Below are positions 33,701-46,100 of a stretch of DNA of 64,000 nt, one piece after another. The notes under the pieces were generated by a model. The model saw nothing but the letters and a program-made list of their open reading frames with translations, had not been told where the DNA came from and searched no databases. The position numbers were made by a program, and so were the translations under genes. Position 1 is the first letter of the stretch, and every line of letters starts with the position of its first letter. Source of the stretch: Anas platyrhynchos (Eukaryota; Chordata; Aves; Anseriformes; Anatidae); the NCBI RefSeq assembly GCF_047663525.1, contig NC_092602.1, positions 3,479,501 through 3,543,500 of the forward strand. Direction: 5' to 3'.

Positions 33701-36700
33701 TGGGGTTCTTTCTAGCCAAGAAAGCTGGCATCCTCTCCAGCAAGGCAGTTGTACAGCAAACAAAAGGTTTTGTGCTGTCACAGTCAGAATCTAAAGACTT
33801 AGATCAACAGGGAAACAAGCCCAGCAAGGTCATGGTGAAACCTCATTTTCCACACCCAACTGCCAGAGGTCTGCACTTGGCTTTACTTGTGAACAACACT
33901 CTTTACACATCTTCCGAGCGTGACCTGGGGGCCAGTGGTTTGTGACATTCACCACCTTAGGGACTGTGCATTAAGGAGCTGGGGCTTGTGCTTGAACAGG
34001 AGCAGTGCTCCTACAATCCTTGCATGCTGAGATTGGTACTGACTTCAGTTCTGGGCACACAGGACAGGCTGAGTGGTGCTCTGGATAACACCACATCTAT
34101 TAGCACCTCCCTTTGGAGTACGACTGCATGGTGGAGACAAAAAAATCCTCTGGGAAGATCAGGTGTCTGTCATTAAGCGTTCACTGGCTCATACAGCTAT
34201 AATGAAACAAAGCAACACATGCTCTTTTGGCTAGCCTGAATTACATACTTAGGAAAGAAACAGAATTGGAGTGGGCTTCTTGCACACGCCCATCTAGCCT
34301 ATAAACACAAGCACATGGAACAGTTGTATTCTCTACTGCTGTCTGCATGTAGGAAGCAAAAGGTGGCACAGCAAAATCTGAGGTTGGAAGCTCACCTATA
34401 AGTAGGCTGGAGTTTTGGCCAAAGCCAACTCTTGTTTCTTGACACCTATCCAATGTTCCTTTCTGAAGAAAACACTTGCAGACATTCAGGACCTCTCCCA
34501 TATACGTTAGGGATGTGGCTATCAGCATTTGCAGACTATATCCAGTATCCTTAGAAAACATGCTACTTACAGTCGTTTGATTCCAGATTCAGGCTGAGTC
34601 GAGGGTTTTGACTGAATTATGGGCGGAGGTTGAGGGGTTCTGGTTTCTTCTTCTATTTCCTCACTTGAAAGAAAGAAAAGGTAATTAATATTGTCCTCCA
34701 AGCCACAGAAGCGCTTTCAGTTCTAAAATTCAATCTGAAGGTGGACTGTTTATGAAGAAAGGGTCTCCTTTCAATATTTTCTTCCCATTTTGACAAACAA
34801 ATAAAAAAGTAGAAGAGGAATACATGGAATAAAAGTTCTATAATATCCATTTTAGACCCACTATTACCCTCATTTTTTAAGTTCAATTTTTTAAAATGTT
34901 TCTAATCTTTCCACGAATCAGGGGGAATCTGGGAGTTAGGGAAGGATACAAGTTTTTCCCAATGTTGAAAAACCAGATATAAAAGCTTGTTGGACACTAT
35001 TTAAGAGCACATTTGTTCTTTCTAGACCTGACCTATAGCTCCTCTGTGCATAGCATGCAACAGGAGAGAAGACCTAACCTACCTTTTGTAATATAAAAGC
35101 TCCTCTTGAAGTAAAAACACTTTAGATTTCAATTCATTCCTCTCATGAAGGACATCCCGGAGCTCCTGCAAAGTGAATCTTGGACGATTTGGATCTTTTA
35201 AGTCCATTGCCATCTTTTCTGACTCTGAGAGGCAGTCGTCATTGTTTGATTCTGTCTAGGAAGCGAAACACAGGCTTTAAATTCACTATGCAAATGCATT
35301 TCTGAGGAGTTTAAAATATTTATCGGTCTAATCCCCAATATCTTTCTTTTCAGCACTATTAAATATTCTTTTAAGAGAAAAAATACGAGTGTTTTCTATT
35401 TTATTTTTCATGTTAAAAACTGTCAGCAGGAACAGCTCAGAGATCCAATCACTTTGTTCTTTCTTGTGCTCAGATTGACCGATGACACACACAGGGCTGA
35501 TGATACCATGGCAGCTCTCTGAAAGACGATCTGAGCGCTGTTCTACCGCTCTTCACTCGGTGCTCAGGGGAACCTTGCAGATGAGGATGACCTAAGTGAC
35601 CTTCAGTCAAAGCCCTGTGCTCACAGGAACCTTTCCCAGAGTTGTATTTTTGGGAAGATGAACACACACGGCCCAATTGTTTCTAGCAGCCTAAAGACTG
35701 GGTCCAAAGTGGGTCACCACACAGGTGCAAGCTTTCTTGTGGAGAAATTCCTGTGGAATCCAGGTTGCTAGAAAGCCCATTGAAAATGTAAAGCCTAATT
35801 TTTGATAAACAAGCCTGTTTAAGGAATGTATACTTTTAACCAATAGGGTAAATCAAACATCAGCCTTTTATATAAATACTGAAAAAATAGCATAGCAAAA
35901 ATCATGACAGTTCCTTCCAGTTCTTCCACAAAGAGAAAGTTTGTTTGGATGTAAATATATTAAGTGGAGATTTAAGTTCTTATTGCCTTCATGCCTTTAT
36001 TTAAAAATGCAGAATTGGTATTAGCACTAGGATCTAGCTACAAAGTGGAAGAAACCTGCAGACAAAACAGCGGAGCAATGTACATCTGTCCATTTGCTTG
36101 ATTCACCCCATTAACCCACACGCATTCCTTTACACAGATGGTATTAAATAAAGATAGATGCACAAGAGGTTCACAGGAAATTATCCAAACACTTTTCTTC
36201 TTCACCCTCCTAGGTTAGAGTCTGAGCTGGTTTGTACAAATAACCTCTTTTTTGCTAGATTTTGCTCCAATCAGCAAAGACTGAGGGCTGGTAGCCAATG
36301 CAAATGTACCGCCCAAAGCCAACAAGCGATGTCCATGGCAGAGCACGCAGCTATTTGAGCTGCACGCCTGCCACTGCAATTCCTGTCTAACCATCAGCCT
36401 GGCACAGAGAGCAGGGAACGGCTCTAATTAGAAGAGGCACCATTGCCACGGACCAGATGAGCTAGAGAGAGGTGAAGAATGCATCCTTTCTCCCCAGAGA
36501 CTGAAGACACTTTCTCTCCTGCTGGCTTTGGGCCTGGGCTCTGTGGCCCCGTTTACAAAGCGGGGTGTCCTGGCTGAATCAGCAGCAGTGAAGTCATCCT
36601 CTTCATTATTAATACACTGCTTGCCCAATTCAGCAGTGACATGTTAACAGTGGCTGTTACATTCCTGGGGGTACCAGAGCACCCCATCAGCCTTTGCCCC

Positions 36701-39700
36701 TGCTTCCTGATGTACGGCCCTGCCTCCTACAAGCGAATTAGATGGTTTGCTCTCTGCTGCAGTCCGTCAGGCACGTACAATGCTGCTGTGCTTCTTCAAC
36801 ATCGTGGTACTGGAGCTTTTACCAGCACAAGCTCTATACCACAGTGCTCCTTGAAGTTCTTTCATCTTGTAATACCCCTTATCCTACAGCACATTTGCTT
36901 GAGTAAGACAGAAGTGGTGTCACATGCACAAAGGAAAGTAATAGGAACCATGAAGAAGACTGAGGGATACAGCAGAGCAGAGAAACATCCCCTTGGATTT
37001 GCATTCTTACTACTCTGATCTCAGCACCAAGCCAATTTGCAGATTTTCATTTTGCCTGTTCCAGCAAGTATTTGAGTATGCAACATTCGCTTTTCATGAA
37101 CATTTGTGCTAGTAACGCTTCACTGCACAAATTCTGGTGGGAAGCAAAAGCAGGAATATGGCCAAAGTTATTTCCTCTAAAACATGCCTTCAAATATTTA
37201 TATGTTGGTTCTGCAGCAACAGAGCAGCTCTGTCCCAACAATTAGATCCAAATGCCATAAGCAGTGCAAGAGTCAAGTGTGCTCTCACTCATTTTTGAAG
37301 CACAAGACCCCAGCTTTCCTGTCACTTCTTGGATTAAGAAAATTCTTATTCAGTTGTGAACAATCACAGTGAGGCAATGGATAGAAGTACGGTCAGGAAG
37401 AACAGAAAGCACAGCAAGTCTCTGCAAAACTTGTATTTTCAAATCTTTGGACACATGCTCATGGGTTGCAGTGAAATGCTGTTATTTGTTTGGTCATAAT
37501 AGAGCATATCATGGAACTGTGACTGCACTGTGTTTTGTTTCTACCCCAAAGGCTTATACGCTATTAATTGTAAAGCCACTGTAAATAAAACCCAGAGGAT
37601 ACAAACAAAAAAATCACCCACAAAACATCAACTAAGAATCTGAGTTTCTGGGTTCACAGAATCACAGAATCTCTAGGTTGGAAGAGACCTCAAGATCATC
37701 GAGTCCAACCTCTGACCTAACACTAACAGTCCCCACTAAACCATATCCCTAAGTTCTACATCTAAACGTCTTTTGAAGACTTCCAGGGATGGTGACTCAA
37801 CCACCTCCCTGGGCAGCCTGTTCCAATGTCTAACAACCCTTTCAGTAAAGAAATTCTTCCTAACATCTAACCTAAAACTCCCCTGGCGCAACTTTAGCCC
37901 ATTCCCCCTCGTCCTGTCACCAGGCACATGGGAGAACAGGCCAACCCCCATCTCGCTAGAGCCTCCTTTAATATACTTATACAGAGTGATAAGGTCACCC
38001 CTGAGCCTCCTTTTCTCTAGGCTGAACAAGCCCAGCTCCTTCAGCCGCTCCTCATAGGACTTGCTCTCCAGGCCCCTCACCAGCTTCGTCGCCCTTCTCT
38101 GGACCCGCTCAAGCACCTCGATGTCCTTCTTGTAGCGAGGGGCCCAGAACTGAACACAGTACTCGAGGTGCGGCCTCACCAGAGCCGAGTACAGGGGGAC
38201 GATCACCTCCCTAGCCCTGCTGGTCACAGTGTTTCTGATACAAGCCAGGATGCCGTTGGCCTTCTTGGCCACCTGAGCACACTGCTGGCTCATATTCAGC
38301 CGACTGTCCACCATCACTCCCAGGTCCTTCTCTGCCTGGCAGCTCTCCAGCCATTCCTCTCCCAGCCTGTAGCTCTTCTTGGGGTTATTGCGCCCCAGGT
38401 GCAGGACCCGGCACTTGGCCTTGTTAAACTTCATACAGTTGACCTCAGCCCATCGGTGCAGCCTATCCAGATCCTCCTGCAGAGCCTTCCTACCCTCAAG
38501 CAGATCGACACACGCACCTAGCTTGGTGTCATCTGCAAACTTACTGAGGGTGCACTCAATGCCCTCATCCAGATCATTGATGAAGATGTTAAAGAGGACC
38601 GGCCCCAGCACCGAGCCCTGGGGGACGCCACTAGTGACTGGCCTCCAACTGGACTTGGCTCCATTTACCACAACTCTCTGGGCCCGGCTATCCAGCCAGT
38701 TTCTAACCCAACGAAGCGTGCGCCAGTCCAAGCCAAGAGCAGCCAGTTTCTTGAGGAGAATGCTGTGGGAAACGGTGTCAAAAGCCTTGCTGAAGTCAAG
38801 GTAGACCACATCCACAGCCTTTCCCTCGTCCACCCAGCGCGTCACTTTGTCGTAGAAGGAGATCAGGTTCGTCAAGCAGGATCTGCCTTCCATAAACCCA
38901 TGCTGACTGGGCCTGATCGCCTGCTTGCCCTTCAAGTGCCGCATGATGACTCCCAAGAGGATCTGCTCCATGAGCTTCCCTGGTACTGAGGTCAAACTGA
39001 CCGGCCTGTAGTTCCCCGGGTCTGCCCTCCGGCCCTTCTTGTAGATGCAACAAGCAGTTGTACTGGAGTTGCAGAAGGATGTTAAAACTGCTCAAAATAT
39101 TCAGGGGAAGGGGGAAAATGACATTCTTCTCCTGATGCAGAGCCACAGCTACCAAGATACAAACCCACAGCATGGCTTTGTTCTGGACATCGCAATGGCT
39201 GCATCTCATGCATGGTTTAGACAGGAACCATTCTAACTGCAGGGCTCCTCAGCAGTTACAGGCCCATAATGACCATCACGAGTATCACAAGATTTATCTC
39301 CCTGAAATGACTGAATGCCAGAAGCTGGACTAACATCAGGCCTGTTTGCCCCACTGCAGACCAAGATGTGAGACAGATCTGGTGTTTGTAGAGACTCAGC
39401 AGAGACTTTCGTAAAGAGTGTTTGTAAAGACTCTTGGAGACACTGTTCCTAGTCAAGTCACCGGCACAACCTAGGCTTGCCTGCACACACAGCCAGGGAG
39501 AGCTTTAGCAGTGTGACAGCAGCCAGCCCTCCCTTCACCTTTTGTTTTTCATTCTTTACATTATGTCCAGGGGCCTGAAGAGGACAGGTAGCATTTTAAG
39601 ATTATGAAACAGAGATTTCAGGCAGAGCAGGCATATTCCACTGCATGTGAATGTTCTGTCCTCAGGCACTGTCTGCCTGCAGAGTTCTGCATTGCCTCTG

Positions 39701-42700
39701 GGACCCCTTCCGACACAATTTCTTTTCTACTGTGGTTCTCACGCCACCACTGTCATAGTGCTGTGCACCTTCAGGAGCTGTTGGGGCTTGCAGATTTGCA
39801 TGCTCAACCACCGCTGCTTCTGATGCATGTTGATCACATTTAGCCAACGAAGAGGTGTTATGAAGACTAAGGCTCTGTAAAAGGCTGTTTTAAGAAGTGA
39901 TTTGTAGTGCCTCTTACCTTTATTTCCTCCCCATTTTGGCTGTCCTCACCCTGCAGTTTTTCCCTCAGTTTCCCCAGCTCTGCTCGTAGGCTGCCCATCT
40001 CCTGTTCCTTGGTTTGCAGATATGCTTCTAACTCCACCTTCTGCTCGATCAGTGCCTTCCCCTGAGCCTCAACAACAGTGATCCTGTGCCGCAGGTCGTG
40101 GTTAATTTTCATTAACCTGTTCTGTTGCTGCTGAAGCTGCAAATGTAGAAGGTCAGCAGAAGTTCAGTATCCATTCAGCTATCAGCCATAATGGACAAGT
40201 CCCAGATATTACGTTAAAGAACACGTACTGAGTTCCTGTTAAATTTGATCTGGAAAATTCTCCTCACCCCCTTATTAATATCTAATCATCTAATACTGTT
40301 GCAGGCACCAAAACTTCTTTAATTCGTTTCCAGAGTAAAAAAAAAAAAGAAGTACTTTTCTCAAAGCACAGGGAATTCTCCAGCTAAAACCAAATCCATC
40401 ACTTCCAATATAATGTTTCAAAAAAGCAAAATTCAAGGACGGGGTGGATTACAGGATTTTGAATCACTTCTTAAACTCCCTGCTCTCTCCCTGCTGCCAA
40501 ACTCTGTGGAGAGTACATAAAAAATACGTAGTACCTGCTCACCCAAAGCAGGGGTGGATGGGTGGGTTGAGGAATGGGACTGCTGAGGAAAGCTGCACTG
40601 CCAAAGCAGAGATTCATGAAGCCAGAGCAGGTTACCTGTCCTGTTCCCATGAAAGGAGGGAGGTGTCAGGTCTTCAGGGAAACAAACAAAACAACAACCT
40701 GTCCTTCCTCCTCCTTCCTCCCTTGTTACACTGGTTTCCAGTCACGTTCCAAGTGTGCCTGGTCCCTCCAAATGCAGCAGAGGGCGTGTGCCTGCACCGC
40801 CTGCCTCATCATTTGGGGCATTCCACAGTTGTGCTGGACGTGTCAGTTTCTGGACTGATAATCTGACATTGCTTAAAAATTCCACTTTAACTTAAATTTG
40901 AAAGAAAGCTACAGAAGCATGGGTGAGAAAGAAATGAAAGAGAAAGAGCAAGAGCCACTTACAGCCTCTACATCCTCATTTTTAAGTCCGAGTTCCCGGT
41001 CCTTTGCCCTGATTTCATCCCTCTGTTTATCTACGACTTCCTTCAGCTTCTTCATGACTTGCCGCTCTCTCTCCGACATTCCTGGTTAAAAAAGGAACAC
41101 AGAAAACAAACTGAGGACAAGCAGGAGCTGCTGAGACTGAGAACAATAACAGTTAGAAATATTTGGATAAAGACTCTGGAAGGTGCCTGCTGGTAGAATT
41201 AAAGAGAAGCTGCTGGGAGATGCTTTGAAGGTTACTTTGAGGGCAGCAGGGAACACAGATGACTAAGTCCACTCTACAAAGCCACTGCACAGAAACTCCT
41301 TGCGAAAGGAACCAACACTCCTCAGAAACATTTACAACAGTGAAGTGATCTGCTGCCTCCATGGCTTTACATCAGTGTTCACTTTATGCCCCATGGAGCT
41401 GATTTATTTGGGTGATAAGCTATAGAAACAGGTGGCTAAGACCTTAAATTTTGTCTTGCAACCCGTTCCCCATCCTATTGTATGATAATTCACCTTCAGG
41501 ATAATTGTACTACAGAGAAAAGTACCATAGGGGCTTTCACTTTGGAAAGACATTTGGAACATTGCCAAGATTCCATCATTGATCCTGTTTGAAGATGACT
41601 AAGGGATTAGCTTAACCTGAAGTCTGACCAGTGAATCATTAAGAGATGTCATAAATCACAATGTAGAAATTGTTATTCCATAATCTGCCATTACAGAGAT
41701 GATCAAGAACTCCTGGGCTACAGCAATGGGCTCTTCAGAGCAAACAAAGCAGAAGATTTACCTTGTTAGGATGATAAATCTATTGCACTAACTTTTTCTT
41801 GTCATTGTACAGAGATGTGCAGTCTGATGATCCTGAACTGTCACGTAAAACCACCTTGCACAATGTCCCTTTTGATGGCTTGAAGATGAGAGGCAGCAAT
41901 CAGGGCACTGTGTGGCTGCTTGTTCTGTTACCTCTGGCAAAGCACTTCATTACCTGGGTCCTCAGCTTCCTCCACCCATGAAAGCAAGTAGTGATAATTC
42001 ACTCAGCTCCCTCAGATAGCTGGAAAGCTACTTCCTTCTGTATTAAGGCAGTTCCCACATGAGACCCAGTGCATGCACATCCAGTGGAGCCAGCTGCTCA
42101 AGTCTCTACCTTCTGACATCAGCTCTGACTCCTGGTTATGTTCTTCATCAGAGAAATCCAAAATTGCTCCCATAAGATGGGTATGTTGCATGCCTTTAGG
42201 GACTCCAGCTTACAGAGTTTAGGAACAGTAGCTTACAGCTACATTTGAACTGGTAGATAATACAACAGAGCAAGACAGACCTGAGAGGGACAAAGGGAGC
42301 AGGAACTCTGGTGGGTGTGCACTTCTGCAGTAGCTGGGGGTTCCAATGTGGGTGTACAAAGCATGTCACTGCAAACAAGAACAGCAGCTCCAGTCCCTCA
42401 TTAAAAAAGCACTTGGAATCTCCCGGAGCAAAGACCAGGTAACTGCTCTGCTGGGAAAAGGACTGGGGATCAAGGCTGGCTGGGAAGCTAGTTCAGAGGA
42501 CGTGCTCCCATCAAAGCCCAGAAATCAGCTGAGTGACGACGTGGTGTTCATGTTCTCGTATTACATTCTCATCTTTTTAAGTTCTATGATAAGTCTGCTC
42601 TATTTTGGGAGCCTGGTCCTCTTTGTGTTGCAGGTTCTAGTGTTTTGCAGGATACTTTTCATTCTTCACTGCAGTAAGGGCTCATACCCACTTAGAAGGA

Positions 42701-43127
42701 CAAGTAGACACTGACACACACTGCTGCTTGCTCTCCTAAAAGATCCACGCTCCTATCACGACACAGGGCTGGAGGTCTAGAAGCCTGTACCCAGCCCTGA
42801 CACCTTTCTGATCCCTAAACCTCTGACTTAGTTTCCTGACTTGCAAGGACATAGGAAAAGATGGAAGAACTTTGATAATAACTGAAAGGAGCTGTGTAGA
42901 AGAAAGAAAAAACAAACAAACAAACACAACCAACCAACAACCAAAGAGCCAGACAAGGACCCTTGCACCAGCCAGCACAACAGACCACTGGAACCTTCCC
43001 ACAACTTGTTCTTGTTTACCTGCAGTTCCTGAACCCCGCTGTATCTGCAAAACCCTACTATAGGTTTCTGGATCCACCCTTCCCCAGCCACTCTCAGGGC
43101 TGGGGCCTAAAACATCAGCTGTATCTT

Positions 43128-43158
<31 letters not shown>

Positions 43159-46100
43159 CACTCCAAAACTTTGCCCTGAGGTACAGAGGAACTGCAGTGA
43201 GGCTGACCAGCAGTTCTACCCCAGTAGGAGCTAAGAATAGTGAGTGCAGCTATATTCATTAGTATTTGTGCAAAGCTTTGAGATTTCTAGATAGCAGGTG
43301 CTATTTAAAGAATAAAGTACCATTTCGGTGCTGACTGCTTTTCCTCCCACTATACTCAATTTTCTCTGTAACATTTGGTGAGCATCAAAGACTCAATTGT
43401 GTGCATGGATCACTACATTATCCTCTTTATTTCAGGAGGAGAGGAAAGGAAAGGTGGGAAGTGTTTTGAAACAGTCACTCACATCTTCCATTTCTCAGGC
43501 ACTAGGGAAGAGGAGAGGGAAATCACCAAGTGCCCTAAATGTAAAGTAATTATCTCTAAATGACTCAAACTATGATATCTGCAACATCTTAAAGGGCACA
43601 CCCAGCTGGCTTCTACAGGCACATCCTATGAATTCAGAGCTTCCTGTGAATGGCTGTGATCACAACATTGTTCTAAGGAGCAAGAGAAAGGAAGGAAAGG
43701 AAGGAAAGGAAGGAAAGGAAGGAAAGGAAGGAAAGGAAGGAAAGGAAGGAAAGGAAGGAAAGGAAGGAAAGGAAGGAAAGGAAGGAAAACCATCCTTTAT
43801 GTTCATGCTTGGAGACGTGTTTACTGTTGAGTTTGTACAACATCTGTAGCAAGAAGCCAAAGCGTGGTCAGGGTCTGTGGCACTTCCTAAACATTCAGAA
43901 CAGAAATTTGCCTTCACTTTGGAAAGGGAACGGCAGGCTGCTCAGCAGCTGAGCACAAGAGGTTTACATGACTGTGGGCACCCTGCTGCCAGTCCGTATT
44001 ACCATCACCAGCCTGAGAAGGCAGCTCCTCTCGCAGCAGAGACGCAGCAGCCTGCTTGTCCTGTTTGACACACGGGTCAAGTCTGCTTGTGGCATTTCAC
44101 TAGGATATTCTGATCAGTCAGCACCAGCAAATATGCACTCAGTTTGAGCTCAGGGAGGAGGAGTATTAACGGAGGTTGCAGATTCATCTTTAACCTCTCC
44201 TATCTATTTTGTATTCTGCCACATGGAGCCTTTCATACAAAGACTGCTTGGCTCAGGCTCTCAGGGAGCATATGCTCCTCTTATTTATATGGGATTGTGT
44301 TTGCCTTTCTCACAGACACCTTCATTATGCTAAAGCAAGGCTCTGTGAACTATAATGCGACTATTAATTGGCAAGATTGAATCTCAAAGCCTTAGCACAC
44401 CCAGATCACTGTCCTCTGTTACCCGTACTAAAAACAACTCCTTCAACTAACTGTCTGGTGAGCAGGCAGCAAGCTGCTAATCCCAGGAGAGTTAGCCACT
44501 AAAGGAAGACATGAGCACACCATCAAATCATCCTGAGATATGACTGGAGTCCGGGCAAAGTTAGTCTAGCCAACAAAGCGTTTCGCTTGAACACCTGCCT
44601 CTGTAGAGTCTGTGTGTATCAGATCAAATGATGGAAAGGGGAAAAAAGCAGCACGACTGCTTTTTGACATTATTTAAACAAGTAGTTTGAGACAAACCTG
44701 ATTCCACTCATTAATTATAAATATTCCTAAAAAAAATAAAACAATTGGGCTTGTTTTAACAGGTCCCACTAACAAGCTGAAGTTACTCTAAGTGAGGGTG
44801 ATTTGACTTGAACTGATCAGTTCAGCTAATGAATATCAGCGATCCCAGAATCTGATCTCTGGAATGGGTTTTGTTTGTTTTGTTATCCTTGCGTAGACAC
44901 AGTAAAAATAACATGCAAAGCATGTGTGGCATTTGCTTGGCTAGCCGAATGTAAAGAGTATGGTTATATTTAAACGCAAGCACATGAGCTGCAGTGAGCT
45001 AGATATCCACTGGAAAAAAAGACGAAAAAACAAAGGGGAAGATGGTTCTTTTTAACAACACATCAGTCTTTATGGTCTGTGACACATCACTGCCACTCTG
45101 ACACTTGCCATGGAGTTTGTAAGCTGGCATTGAGCTACTTCTTAGAGATTAATTGACTACTAAATTGAAGGAGCTGCTTTTTTTCTAGAAAAGTGGTAAT
45201 CTTTAAAGTTTTAATAATTTTTGCTTTGAATTGTGGAGCAAATAGACATCTGTTCCTCTCCCCCTGCTCTTTGGAAAGAGCTATTTGCTGAGCTGTGGGT
45301 AAGAGCTGAGGACAGCAGCTGTTTCAGTCACTGCAGCAAAATCTACCTGCAGTTGCCAGTCAGAACCTTTTGTCTTGAAATTCATTCTGCCTCCAGAAAG
45401 GTGCTCATGAATTAATCAGTTATTTCAGCTCTTCCGGATTCACCCACTTCCTGCTTTATAAATCTCTTCACCTACTCTAAACTGACTGCAAGTGTCTTGA
45501 ACAGGTGAGGGAATCCTAAAGGGTAGTAAACCACGTAAAATCAGTCTCTCAACATATTTTTATAGCATATCTCTGCATGGTAGATTGATGTAATTCAGAC
45601 AAATCTTGATTAGTTGCTTTACAAACAATTATCCTGGGTAGACTGACAGTTACACTTCTTTTTGTGCATAACGATGTGAAATTGCTGAATGGATTATTTT
45701 TTGTTAGAAAACGTAAGGAGGGATTAAGAATGTTTTTGCAAAATGCTAGCTAAAAAGAAAAAGAAAAAAAAATAACAATAGACCAAACAATGATGCTAGA
45801 CTACTTTCAGAGATGCTTCTCAGCCAAACAGAAAGCTGTTCAGGCTTCTCTTTCCGTCCTGCCCCCACCTCTTATGCCTCCAGTGTAATCACGTGTTCAG
45901 AAATTGTCAATTCAGAAAAAAAAAAACACTGCATTAGTCTATAGAAAAAAGAAATCCAGAATATCCAGTATTTTGATAATGTATTGCTTTTCGTAACAAA
46001 AGCAAGTACTGAATTTGAAATACCAAACTTGCCTTCATGCTTCTGAAATTCCTCTTCCGTGAAATTAATGTCTTTGTGAGACAAGTTTGTCATCAGTTGT

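Noticed and set aside
37773-38989. Plus-strand frames of 74-141 codons over the CR1 copy.
   Set aside because: They are antisense shadows of the CR1 reverse transcriptase frame.
43628-43917. Apparent repeat proteins (Lys-Glu-Gly or Phe-Pro-Ser) over the minisatellite.
   Set aside because: A 9-bp array is open by arithmetic and lies inside a RILPL1 intron without splice sites that match.
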